This document shows, piece after piece, positions 8,837 to 16,752 of a stretch of DNA of 64,000 bases. The stretch comes from Streptomyces virginiae. Lineage in GTDB: Bacteria; Actinomycetota; Actinomycetes; Streptomycetales; Streptomycetaceae. The stretch spans positions 596,202-660,201 of the forward strand of contig NZ_JOAK01000001.1 of NCBI RefSeq assembly GCF_000720455.1, written 5' to 3'. The position numbers and the translations under genes were made by a program. Below the pieces are notes generated by a model. The model did not search any database. It saw nothing but the letters and a program-made list of their open reading frames with translations, and was not told the DNA's origin. Within the stretch, counting starts at the first letter, position 1. Each line of letters opens with the position of its first letter.

Positions 8837-9328
8837 ATGGATACGGGGACGAAGGGTGAGACGGACGGCCTGCGGTGGGTGGGGCTGCCCGGCGGGCTGC
8901 TCACCATGCGGCGGACGCTGCTCGTGGTCTGGTCCGGTCTGCTGGCGGTGGCGACCGCACTGCCGCTCGGGCTGCTCGTGGGTCCGGCGTGGGCGGCGGC
9001 CGGGGCGTTCTGGCTCGCCGCGGGGGGCTGGGGCTGGGCGCTCCTCGGCCGGAACTGGCGGTCCTGGCGGTACGCGGAGCGCGCCGACGACCTGCTGATC
9101 AGCCGGGGAGTGCTGTGGCGGGAGCAGACCGTGGTCCCGTACGGCCGGATGCAGCTGGTCGAGGTCACCTCGGGCCCGGTGGAGCGGCGCTTCGGCCTGG
9201 CCTCCCTGCAGCTGCACACGGCGGCGGCGGCCACCGACGCCCGGATCCCGGGGCTGGTGCCGGCCGAGGCGGAGCGGCTGCGCGACCGGCTCGCCGCCCT
9301 CGGCGAGGCAAGGTCGGCGGGCCTGTGA
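8837..9328 (+). CDS. PH-domain (bPH2) membrane protein, YdbS-like
   Basis: The 163-residue protein begins with two adjacent hydrophobic helices (about residues 22-62). A bacterial PH-like (bPH2/DUF304) domain follows, with DLLISRGVLWREQTVVPYGRMQLVEVTSGPVERRFGLASLQLHTA. It matches the YdbS half of the YdbS/YdbT pair described in Bacillus. It is translationally coupled to the larger YdbT-like gene by a GTGA overlap. The start ATG has TAAGGT six bases upstream and a G-rich stretch that could serve as ribosome-binding site. Confidence 0.82.
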   Translation: MDTGTKGETDGLRWVGLPGGLLTMRRTLLVVWSGLLAVATALPLGLLVGPAWAAAGAFWLAAGGWGWALLGRNWRSWRYAERADDLLISRGVLWREQTVVPYGRMQLVEVTSGPVERRFGLASLQLHTAAAATDARIPGLVPAEAERLRDRLAALGEARSAGL

Positions 9329-10797
9329 CCTCCGGTCCGGTGGGCGAGGAGCCGGTGACCTCCGGTCCGGTGGGCGACGGGGCGGGTACCCCGGGGCCGG
9401 CGGGCGGGCCCGCGGCCGGTCCGGCCGCAGGCGCGCCGGGTACTCCCGGGCCGGCGGGTGGCGGCGCGGGGGAGCCGGGCGGGCAGGGCGTGACCGAGCG
9501 ACGGCTGCACCCCTTCACGCCGCTGCGCCGCGCCTGGGTGCCGATCGCCGCGACCGTCGGCGTCCTCGCCCAGCAGGGCGACCGGGCGGCGCGCTGGGTG
9601 GCGGACCTGTCCACGCTCCTGCGGCTGGTGACGCTGGTCGGCGTGGTCCTGATGTTCGGCGTGTACGGGTTCCTGAGCTGGTGGTTCACCCACTACGCGG
9701 TGACCGACACCGAACTGCGCATCCGCACCGGGCTGCTCTTCCGCCGCACCGCGCACATCCGGCTGGACCGGCTCCAGGCCGTGGACGTCACCCGGCCGCT
9801 GCTGGCGCGGCTGACCGGGGTCGCCAGCCTGCGGCTCGACGTGATCGGCACCGAGGAGAAGGACCAGCTGGCCTTCCTCGGCGAGCAGGAGGCCGTCGCC
9901 CTGCGCGCCGAGCTCCTGGCCCGCGCAGCCGGCTTCGCCCCCGAGGAGGCGGTGCGCCTCGGCGAGGCCCCGCAGCGCGAACTGCTGCGGGTCACCCCGC
10001 GCGAGCTCGCCGTGTCGCTGGCGCTCAGCCTCGGCGTCTGGGCCGCGCTGGCCGGCGGGATCGTCGCCCCGTTCGCCGTGTGGTGGTTCAGCTCCAGCCC
10101 CTGGGTGGCCGTCGCCACCCTGCTCCCGATGCTGGGCGCGGTCTGGGCGGGCACCGCCGGCCGTTTCCTCACCGAGTACGACTGGCGGGTCGCCGAGTCC
10201 CCGGACGGGCTGCGCCTGGACCACGGGATGCTGGACCGGGCCCACGAGACCGTGCCGCCGGGGCGCGTGCAGACCGTACGGATCGTGGAGCCGCTGCTGT
10301 GGCGGCGCAGTGACCGGGTCCGGGTGGAGCTGGCCGTGGCCGGGTCGAAGAACGAGGTCCTGGTGCCGGTGGCCTCCCGGGCCGCCGCGTACGCCGTGAT
10401 CGCCCGGGTCCTGCCCGGGGTGGACCTGGCGGGCCTGTCCTTCTCCGGTTCCCCGGACACCGGTTCGCGCTGGGTGGTCCCGGTGTGGTGGAAGGGCTAC
10501 GCCCTGGCGGTCTCCCCGGAGGTGTTCGCCGCCCGGCACGGCCGCCTGTGCCGTCGTACGGAGATCGTCCCGCACGCCAAGGTGCAGAGCGTCCGCTTCA
10601 CCCAGGGGCCGTGGGCCCGCGCCCGCGGTGTCGCCGACGTGCACGTGGACACCGGCGCGAACGGCACGGTCACCGCCCGGCTGCGGGAGGCTTCCGCGGC
10701 CGCGCGGCTCCTGCACGAGCAGGCCGCCCGCTCCCACACCTCCCGCGCGACGGCCCGCCCGGACCGCTGGATGACCGAGTCCGGCCCGGAGGCGTGA
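9325..10797 (+). CDS. PH-domain (bPH2) membrane protein with several domains, YdbT-like
   Basis: The GTG at 9325 overlaps the stop of the upstream gene (GTGA). The first 50 residues are low-complexity and begin with an imperfect duplication (VTSGPVGEEP then VTSGPVGDGA). The rest holds helix pairs alternating with bPH2 domains: VTDTELRIRTGLLFRRTAHIRLDRLQAVDVTRP, then VAESPDGLRLDHGMLDRAHE, then a third ending with KVQSVRFTQGPWARARGVAD. This is the three-domain YdbT arrangement. The biochemical role is unknown. In Bacillus the pair affects resistance to bacteriocin-like compounds. Confidence 0.82.
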   Translation: MTSGPVGEEPVTSGPVGDGAGTPGPAGGPAAGPAAGAPGTPGPAGGGAGEPGGQGVTERRLHPFTPLRRAWVPIAATVGVLAQQGDRAARWVADLSTLLRLVTLVGVVLMFGVYGFLSWWFTHYAVTDTELRIRTGLLFRRTAHIRLDRLQAVDVTRPLLARLTGVASLRLDVIGTEEKDQLAFLGEQEAVALRAELLARAAGFAPEEAVRLGEAPQRELLRVTPRELAVSLALSLGVWAALAGGIVAPFAVWWFSSSPWVAVATLLPMLGAVWAGTAGRFLTEYDWRVAESPDGLRLDHGMLDRAHETVPPGRVQTVRIVEPLLWRRSDRVRVELAVAGSKNEVLVPVASRAAAYAVIARVLPGVDLAGLSFSGSPDTGSRWVVPVWWKGYALAVSPEVFAARHGRLCRRTEIVPHAKVQSVRFTQGPWARARGVADVHVDTGANGTVTARLREASAAARLLHEQAARSHTSRATARPDRWMTESGPEA

Positions 10798-10820
10798 GGC
10801 GGCCACGACCCTGCGCCCTC

Positions 10821-10865
10821 GTCAAGGAAATCTTGACAAGACGATCATGTCAAGGTTTCCTTGAC
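10821..10865. promoter_or_regulatory. Two palindromic operator-like sites
   Basis: GTCAAGGAAATCTTGAC (10821-10837) and GTCAAGGTTTCCTTGAC (10849-10865) share the arms GTCAAG and CTTGAC around five bases. Their centres are 28 bp apart, close to 2.7 helical turns. The second ends two bases before the ATG at 10868. They look like a double binding site for a dimeric regulator of the gene pair that follows, possibly the HTH protein encoded second. Confidence 0.6.
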
Positions 10866-10867
10866 GT

Positions 10868-11143
10868 ATGTTGATCTTGCGATCGAAGGACGGCCGGGAC
10901 CCCTTTCCCGCCACCCCCTCCATGGCCGCCGCCCTGCCGCTCGGCGTGGCTCTGCCCGCCCTGAGCGTGATGTTCGGCGACCGGCTCGGCACCCCCGTCA
11001 CCCTCGCCCTGATCCTCGTGGGCCTCGTGCTCATCGCCTGTACGGCCGCACTGGCCGGCCGGGCGGCGGCGGACTCCGAGCGGGCGCGCCGCGACGAGGC
11101 GGTCCTCGACGCCCTCGAACCCCTCGCCGGACTGCGCCGATGA
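10868..11143 (+). CDS. Small membrane protein
   Basis: A 91-residue protein from the ATG at 10868, directly after the twin palindromes. No ribosome-binding site is possible in the two-base gap, so the mRNA may be leaderless or the true start may lie downstream (ATG at 10922). It has two hydrophobic segments (AALPLGVALPALSVMFG and VTLALILVGLVLIACTAALAG) and a charged C-terminal helix. Its stop overlaps the next gene's ATG (ATGA). This membrane-protein/HTH-protein pairing is common in actinobacteria, but I do not recognise the family. Confidence 0.65.
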   Translation: MLILRSKDGRDPFPATPSMAAALPLGVALPALSVMFGDRLGTPVTLALILVGLVLIACTAALAGRAAADSERARRDEAVLDALEPLAGLRR

Positions 11144-11736
11144 GCGACGGACCGCTGCTTGAGCCGGTGGAGATGGACCGGATCCGGGAAGGGATCGCCG
11201 CGGCCGTCCTCGGCGCCCCCGAGGGGCTGGCCGAATCGCTCGAACACGACCCGCACGGGTACCTGCGCCTGGTGGACGCCTCGCGCGTCGGTGCCGAGGA
11301 GGCGAGCCGGCTGCTGCGCGAGGCCGTTCAGGGCGCCAGGGCCGCCGGCCACAGCTGGGATGCGGTGGGCCGCGTCCTGGGCGTGAGCCGCCAGGCCGCC
11401 CAGCAGCGCTTCGCGGGCAAGGCGGCGGGCGGCGCGAGTGCGTCGGCGCCGCCCGCCGGGGGGCCGGACGCTCCGGAGCGCCGGACCCTCGGGGGCCTGT
11501 CCGCCTTCAATGAGATGGCTGCCCTGGAAGAGGCCGGCCGCGACGGCTGGCACATGGTCGGCTACGGCCCCTTCTTCCACGAGGTGGAGGCCTCCGGCCA
11601 CCCCTGGGAGCACTGCCGGGTGACGCTCCCGTCCGTCGGGCGGCACCGGCGGATGGAATCGGAAGGCTGGATTCCGGTCGGTGCGGGCTGGTTCCCCTGG
11701 CGCTACTACAAGCGGCCCCTGGGCCCGGGCGGCTGA
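11140..11736 (+). CDS. Helix-turn-helix protein with C-terminal tryptophan-rich domain
   Basis: The 198-residue protein is translationally coupled to the small membrane protein. An HTH is visible at about residues 66-88 (SWDAVGRVLGVSRQAAQQRFAGKA). The C-terminal third (FNEMAALEEAGRDGWHMVGYGPFFHEVE through GWFPWRYYKRPLG) is a small aromatic-rich domain often found fused to such helices. It may bind the twin palindromes upstream, which would make the pair self-regulated. This is inference from position. Effector unknown. Confidence 0.72.
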   Translation: MSDGPLLEPVEMDRIREGIAAAVLGAPEGLAESLEHDPHGYLRLVDASRVGAEEASRLLREAVQGARAAGHSWDAVGRVLGVSRQAAQQRFAGKAAGGASASAPPAGGPDAPERRTLGGLSAFNEMAALEEAGRDGWHMVGYGPFFHEVEASGHPWEHCRVTLPSVGRHRRMESEGWIPVGAGWFPWRYYKRPLGPGG

Positions 11737-11757
11737 GGGGCCCGCCGCAGCGGGGCC

Positions 11758-11809
11758 GGACCCCGGCCCCGGACCCCGGCCCGGGACCCCGGCCCTGACC
11801 CCGGCCCGG
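11758..11809. repeat. Short GC-rich tandem repeat
   Basis: Four imperfect copies of a 12-13 base unit built on GGACCCCGGCCC lie between the HTH gene and the end of the convergent response-regulator gene. The stretch can fold, but no clear terminator stem or T tract is visible. Confidence 0.6.
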
Positions 11810-11837
11810 GCCCGCCCGACGGGGCGGCCGGGGCCGG

Positions 11838-12512
11838 CTATCCGGCCCCGCCGCCCGCGCGGACCAGGCCCGTCTCGTACGCCAGGACCACGACCTGGAC
11901 CCGGTCCCGCAGCCCCAGCTTGGTCAGGATGCGGCCCACGTGCGTCTTCACCGTCGCCTCCGACAGCACCAGCCGCGCCGCGATCTCGCCGTTCGAGAGC
12001 CCCTGCGCCACGAGCAGCATGACCTCGCGCTCGCGCTCCGTCAGCCGCTCGATCTCCTTGTTCTCCGGCTCCTGCGTCGTGGTCGGCAGCATCGGCGCGA
12101 AGCGGTCCAGCAGGCGCCGCGTCGTGGACGGCGCCACCACCGCGTCCCCGCTGTGCACCGAGCGGATGGCGCCCAGCAGTTCGGCCGGCGGCACGTCCTT
12201 CAGCATGAAGCCGCTCGCGCCCGCCTTCAGGCCCGAGAAGGCGTACTCGTCCAGGTCGAAGGTGGTCAGGATGATCACCTTCGGGTGCTCCTCGGGCTCG
12301 CAGATCCGCCGCGTCGCCTCGACGCCGTCGAGCCTGGGCATGCGGACGTCCATCAGCACCACGTCCACCTTCGTGGCCCGCAGCACCTCCAGCGCCTCCA
12401 GGCCGTCACCCGCCTCGGCGACCACCTCCATGTCCGGCTGGGCGGCGAGCACCATCCGGAAGCCGGTGCGCAGCAGGACCTGGTCGTCGACCAGCATCAC
12501 TCGGATGGACAT
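11838..12512 (-). CDS. NarL/LuxR-family response regulator
   Basis: Residues 1-120 form a receiver domain with acidic residues LVDDQ and the phosphorylation Asp in VVLMDVRMP (about residue 54). The C terminus is a LuxR-type HTH (LTEREREVMLLVAQGLSNGEIAARLVLSEATVKTHVGRILTKL). It is encoded 17 bases downstream of the sensor kinase on the same strand, with GAGG ahead of the ATG. Together they form a two-component system whose signal is unknown. Terminal Gly-rich residues (VRAGGGAG) are unremarkable. Confidence 0.92.
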   Translation of the reverse strand: MSIRVMLVDDQVLLRTGFRMVLAAQPDMEVVAEAGDGLEALEVLRATKVDVVLMDVRMPRLDGVEATRRICEPEEHPKVIILTTFDLDEYAFSGLKAGASGFMLKDVPPAELLGAIRSVHSGDAVVAPSTTRRLLDRFAPMLPTTTQEPENKEIERLTEREREVMLLVAQGLSNGEIAARLVLSEATVKTHVGRILTKLGLRDRVQVVVLAYETGLVRAGGGAG

Positions 12513-12529
12513 CAGTTACCTCGTCCTCG

Positions 12530-13732
12530 TCATCTCTTCTTCAGGGGAAGCAGTGCGCTGATCCGGAAGCCGCCACCGGGCCGCGGCCCCGCGTCCAGGG
12601 TTCCGCCGACCATACCGATCCGCTCGCGCATGCCGATCAGCCCGTGTCCGGCGCCGTCCGCGCCGCCGTCCTCGTACAGCTCGTGGGCCGCGCCCCGGCC
12701 GTCGTCCTCGACCAGCAGGCCGAGCCCGTCGTCGAAGTAGACCAGCCGGACGCTGGCCTTCGCGTCGGGGCCGCCGTGCTTGCGGGTGTTGGTCAGGGCC
12801 TCCTGCACGATCCGGTACGCCGTCAGCTCGACGCCGCTGGGCAGTTGCCGCGGGGCGCCCTCGACCTCGAAGTCCACCGTGAGCCCGGCGGCCCTCACCT
12901 GCTCGACCAGGACCTCGATCTGCTCGACGTCGGGCTGCGGCACGTAGTCCTCGGACTCCTGCGGCTCGCCCGTGCGCAGGACGCCGAGCAGCCGGCGCAT
13001 CTCGGCGAGGGCCTGGCGGCCGGTGCCGGAGATGGTCTGGAGCGCCTCCTTGGCCTGCTCGGGCGCCACGTCCATGACGTAGGCGGCGCCGTCCGCCTGG
13101 ACCACCATCACCGAGACGTTGTGCGCGACGACGTCGTGCAGCTCGCGGGCGATCCGGGCGCGCTCGGCGGCCACGGCCACCTTGGACTGGGCCTCGCGCT
13201 CCTTCTCCAGCCGCTGGTTGCGCTCGACCAGCTGGGCGTAATAGGCCCGCCGGGTGCGCAGGGAGTCGCCCAGCACCCAGGCCAGGACGAAGGGGACGAT
13301 CATGAAGATGGCGAAGAGGACGTTGTCGACGTCGTTGGTGCCCTTGTCCACGCCGTAGCGCAGGAAGTAGAGCGGTGCGGCCACCAGCCCCCAGCCCAGG
13401 GCCGTGCGCGAGACCCAGCGCGGGACCTCGCTCGCGGCGACCGTGTAGAGGATCACGAACATGGCGATGTCGTAGAAACCCGCGACGATTCCGCCGGCCA
13501 GCTGGAGCAGGCCCGCCCCGAGGGTGAGCCAGAACATCGCCTGCGTCCACTTGCGGCGCAGGGCCAGGGCCGTGCTCAGCGCGAGCACGACGGGGACCGC
13601 GACGATCTTGAGGGGCCGGCTGATGTCGGGCTCGCCCACGACGTTCAGCATCGAGACCCCGAAGAAGAGCACAGCCCAGAAGCTGTCGACGCCCGTCGGG
13701 TGTCTGCGGAGGAAGTCGTAGAGGCGCTGCAC
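12530..13732 (-). CDS. Sensor histidine kinase, HisKA_3 type
   Basis: The 400-residue protein has about five to six hydrophobic helices in residues 18-165 and no large extracellular domain, so it probably senses within the membrane. A coiled linker (AQLVERNQRLEKEREAQSK) leads to the phosphoacceptor His in ARELHDVVAHNVSVMV, the DesK/NarX-type dimerisation motif. The ATPase domain shows VQEALTNTRKHGG and GHGLIGMRERIGMVGG. The start is a GTG at 13732. It is divergent from the MidA-like methyltransferase and pairs with the response regulator just downstream. Confidence 0.92.
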   Translation of the reverse strand: MQRLYDFLRRHPTGVDSFWAVLFFGVSMLNVVGEPDISRPLKIVAVPVVLALSTALALRRKWTQAMFWLTLGAGLLQLAGGIVAGFYDIAMFVILYTVAASEVPRWVSRTALGWGLVAAPLYFLRYGVDKGTNDVDNVLFAIFMIVPFVLAWVLGDSLRTRRAYYAQLVERNQRLEKEREAQSKVAVAAERARIARELHDVVAHNVSVMVVQADGAAYVMDVAPEQAKEALQTISGTGRQALAEMRRLLGVLRTGEPQESEDYVPQPDVEQIEVLVEQVRAAGLTVDFEVEGAPRQLPSGVELTAYRIVQEALTNTRKHGGPDAKASVRLVYFDDGLGLLVEDDGRGAAHELYEDGGADGAGHGLIGMRERIGMVGGTLDAGPRPGGGFRISALLPLKKR

Positions 13733-13838
13733 GTAACCCAGAGTAGGGAACGGAGATAGGTGCTGGAGTCAACCAGAGGTCCGAACCTGACACCGGGGAC
13801 ATACTCCCCAAGGTGGAGGGTGAGCATAGCCTTCGGTG

Positions 13839-14843
13839 ATGAGCACTCCTGGTGGACCCACCGCCGCGGTCCGGTGGCGCAGCGCGATGGAAGCCGCGCT
13901 GTACGGGCCCGGCGGCTTCTACGTGCGCCCCGGCGGCCCGGGCCCGGCCGGCCACTTCCGTACCTCCGTGCACGCCTCCGCCCTGTACGCGGGGGCCGTG
14001 GCCCGGCTGCTGCGGTGGGTGGACGCCGAGCTCGGGCACCCGCCGGAGCTCGACCTCGTGGACGTGGGGGCCGGGCGGGCGGAGCTGCTGGCCGGGGTGC
14101 TCGCCGCACTGGATCCGGAGACGGCCGCGCGGGTGCGCCCGTACGCCGTGGAACGGGCGGAGCGGCCGGGCGGCCTCGACCCGCGGATCCGCTGGAGCGC
14201 ACAGCCGCCCGAGGGCGTGACCGGGCTGCTGTTCGCCAACGAATGGCTGGACAACGTCCCCCTGGACGCCGCCGAGGACGGGGCCTACGTCCTGGTCGCG
14301 CCGGACGGTACGGAGAGCCGGGGCGGCCCGCTGGAGGACGCCGACCGGGCCTGGCTGGAGCGGTGGTGGCCGGGCGGCGGCCGCGCGGAGATCGGCCGGA
14401 CGCGCGACGAGGCATGGGCGGCGGCCACGCGGACCCTGGAGCGGGGTCTGGCGGTGGCGGTGGACTACGCCCACACCCGGCAGGCCCGGCCCCCGTACGG
14501 CACCCTGACGGGATTCCGGGGCGGCCGGGAGGTCCCGCCGGTCCCGGACGGCTCCTGCGACGTCACCGCCCACGTGGCGCTGGACTCCTGCGCCGGGCCG
14601 GATTCGGTGCTGCTGACGCAGGCCGAGGCCCTGACCGCCCTCGGGGTCTCGGGCGCCAGGCCGCCGCTGGCCCTGGCCTCCTCGGACCCGGCGGCCTACG
14701 TCAGGGCGCTGGCCGCGGCCGGTGAGGCGGCGGAGCTGACCTCCCGGTCCGGTCTGGGCGCCTTCGGCTGGCTGGTCCAGCCGGTCGGCGTCCCGTCCTG
14801 GCCGGAGCGGATGCCGCAGTCGCCGTCGCGGCCGCGGCCGTAA
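13839..14843 (+). CDS. SAM-dependent methyltransferase, MidA/NDUFAF7-like
   Basis: The sequence follows the MidA (DUF185) pattern: [14 protein letters not shown] near the start, [20 protein letters not shown], the SAM-binding loop [19 protein letters not shown], and [14 protein letters not shown], equivalent to the family's NExLDxxP motif. The characterised member, mitochondrial NDUFAF7, dimethylates an Arg of the complex I 49-kDa subunit, the NuoD homologue. An orphan NuoD lies about 5 kb away and keeps that Arg. I chose ATG 13839, six bases after TAGCCT; GTG 13836 is an alternative. A terminator hairpin follows. Confidence 0.8.
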   Translation: MSTPGGPTAAVRWRSAMEAALYGPGGFYVRPGGPGPAGHFRTSVHASALYAGAVARLLRWVDAELGHPPELDLVDVGAGRAELLAGVLAALDPETAARVRPYAVERAERPGGLDPRIRWSAQPPEGVTGLLFANEWLDNVPLDAAEDGAYVLVAPDGTESRGGPLEDADRAWLERWWPGGGRAEIGRTRDEAWAAATRTLERGLAVAVDYAHTRQARPPYGTLTGFRGGREVPPVPDGSCDVTAHVALDSCAGPDSVLLTQAEALTALGVSGARPPLALASSDPAAYVRALAAAGEAAELTSRSGLGAFGWLVQPVGVPSWPERMPQSPSRPRP

Positions 14844-14881
14844 CCGGAGCGGACCTGAGGCGCCGCGCAGGGCGTCACGCG

Positions 14882-14918
14882 GGAGGGGCCGGATCCCCAT
14901 CGGGAATCCGGCCCCTCC
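14882..14918. terminator. Bidirectional hairpin terminator
   Basis: GGAGGGGCCGGAT (14882-14894) pairs with ATCCGGCCCCTCC (14906-14918) around an 11-base loop. It lies between the convergent methyltransferase and M28 peptidase genes. Confidence 0.8.
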
Positions 14919-14948
14919 TCACGACAGCGCGCTACAGCCGCGGGCCGC

Positions 14949-16502
14949 CTACTGGTTCACCTCGTCGTGGCCCGTGTGCAGGCCGCCGCCACCGCCGCTG
15001 CCGCCGGGGGTCGGCGTCGACACGACCGGCTTCGACAGCGGGGCGAGGTCGTGGGCGTAGTGGCCGACCGCGTCCGCGATGACGTCGACGTTGATGTCGA
15101 GCGCCTTCTGGTCGATGTTGGTGATGTCGTCACCCTTGCCGTGGTAGTTCACGTCGTAGGCGACACCGGCCTGGCCGCCGAACTTCGCGGCCTCCTCGGG
15201 CGTCTTGATGCCCTCGGCGCCGGTGAAGGTGCCGCCGGACGGGATGCCCACCTCGATGAACGGGCCGTAGTCCGAGCGGCCCGAGAAGTCGGTGCCCGCG
15301 TGCGGGATCTTCTTCGAGTCGAGGAAGTCGGTGATCCCCTTCTCCAGCTGGGCGGAGCCCTCCGGGCCGGGGCCCGAGCCGACGCCGTCCGAGTTGTCAC
15401 CGTCGTAGACGAAGTACGCGGCGTTCGGCGAGCCGATCATGTCGAAGTTCAGATAGAGCTTGATCTGCTTCTTCTGCGCGTCCGTCAGACCGGCCACGTA
15501 CGCCTCGGAGCCGAGCAGGCCGAACTCCTCCGCCGACCACCAGGCGAACTTGACCTTGTTCTTGACCTTCTTCTGCTCGCTCGCGAGCCGCTGCGCGACC
15601 TGGAGGATGCCGGCCGAGCCGGAGCCGTTGTCGTTGATGCCCGGGCCGGCCGCGACCGAGTCCAGGTGCGCGCCGAGGAAGACGGTGTTGTTCTCGTCGC
15701 CGCCCTTGGTCTCGGCGATGACGTTGAATGTCTTGCGGTTCTCGCGCAGCTCGCGGATGTCGAGGGTGACCTCGACCGGTCCGGCGGCGGCCTCGGCGGC
15801 CAGCTTCTCGCCGTCCTCCTGGGTGATGCCGCCCGTGGGGACCTTGCCCGCGGCGGGGTCCCCTATGGTGCCGTTCAGGGCGCCCGCGGTGTTGTTGTAG
15901 ATGACCGCGCCGACCGCGCCGGCCGCGGCCGCGTTCTGCTGCTTGATCGCGAAGGTGCAGCCGCCGCGCTTGACCAGGGCGATCTTGCCCGTGAAGGCGC
16001 CGGCGGCGAAGTCGCCCGGCTCGCAGCCGTTGGTCCCGTCCGCGTCGACCGGGGCGACGGCGACCGGGGCCGTCACACCGCCCTCGGGGGAGTTCGCCGT
16101 GTAGGTCATCAGGTGGATCGGCACGTCACGCCCGCTCGCACCGTTCACCGTCAGCTTCTCTTCGATGGTCTCGACGAAGACGAAGTCGAACTCGTTGCGG
16201 GTGACCGTGTAGCCGGCCGCCTTGAGCACGGCCTCGATGTACTTGGCCGACTGCTCGTGGCCCTTGGAACCGGCGGCCCGGTTGCCGTTGTTGTAGTCGG
16301 CGATCGACTGCAGGACCTTGAGGTGGTTGAAGGCTCCCTTGCCGGTCGCGTCCTTGACCAGCTTGCGGGCCAGCGCGTCGCCCTTGGCGGCGTCGCTCTG
16401 CGGGCTCCCGGTGGCACCGGCCGGTCCGGCGAGCAGCAGGGGCGAGACGAGGGCCGCGGCTGCCAGGGCGGCGGTTGCTGCGGCTATACGGCGTGAGGGC
16501 AT
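14949..16502 (-). CDS. Secreted M28-family zinc aminopeptidase with PA domain
   Basis: A signal peptide (MPSRRIAAATAALAAAALVS, cleaved near AGATGS) targets the 517-residue protein outside the cell. A protease-associated domain (about residues 125-240, with GCEPGDF and LVKRGGCTF) sits ahead of the peptidase domain. Metal ligands of family M28 are visible in GAHLDSVAAGPGINDNGSG, SAEEFGLLGSEAYV and LNFDMIGSPN. Members such as the S. griseus aminopeptidase release N-terminal hydrophobic residues. The C terminus is a Gly/Pro-rich tail. Function is probably peptide scavenging. It is monocistronic, bounded by a terminator. Confidence 0.92.
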   Translation of the reverse strand: MPSRRIAAATAALAAAALVSPLLLAGPAGATGSPQSDAAKGDALARKLVKDATGKGAFNHLKVLQSIADYNNGNRAAGSKGHEQSAKYIEAVLKAAGYTVTRNEFDFVFVETIEEKLTVNGASGRDVPIHLMTYTANSPEGGVTAPVAVAPVDADGTNGCEPGDFAAGAFTGKIALVKRGGCTFAIKQQNAAAAGAVGAVIYNNTAGALNGTIGDPAAGKVPTGGITQEDGEKLAAEAAAGPVEVTLDIRELRENRKTFNVIAETKGGDENNTVFLGAHLDSVAAGPGINDNGSGSAGILQVAQRLASEQKKVKNKVKFAWWSAEEFGLLGSEAYVAGLTDAQKKQIKLYLNFDMIGSPNAAYFVYDGDNSDGVGSGPGPEGSAQLEKGITDFLDSKKIPHAGTDFSGRSDYGPFIEVGIPSGGTFTGAEGIKTPEEAAKFGGQAGVAYDVNYHGKGDDITNIDQKALDINVDVIADAVGHYAHDLAPLSKPVVSTPTPGGSGGGGGLHTGHDEVNQ

Positions 16503-16752
16503 GAAGATCCTTCCACGACAAAGGCGAGCAGGGCGGGCGGAGCAGGGCAGGGCTGGGCGAAGCAGGGCACAGCGCGACGAACGCGCCGGACCGGACGTGC
16601 GGATGCGGTGCGCGTTACGTGGGCGAACAGTGAGCGCACGTTAGACAGCAAGTGGCCACCATGGCCAGAGTTTTCGCTGTTTTCGGTTTATGAATTCCGT
16701 ATATCGGTGAGTCTGGGCCGGTCAAATCCAGCCATCCGCACGCCCGTTGCCC

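Noticed and set aside
10833..10872. Promoter TTGACA (10833) with TATGTT (10867)
   Set aside because: The spacing is 28 bases, too long even for MerR-type promoters, and the -10 would overlap the start codon.
12516..14900. Minus-strand frame of about 790 codons across the kinase and methyltransferase region
   Set aside because: It is out of frame with the clear histidine kinase and antisense to the MidA-like protein. Arg/Pro/Gly-rich composition is typical of a shadow frame.
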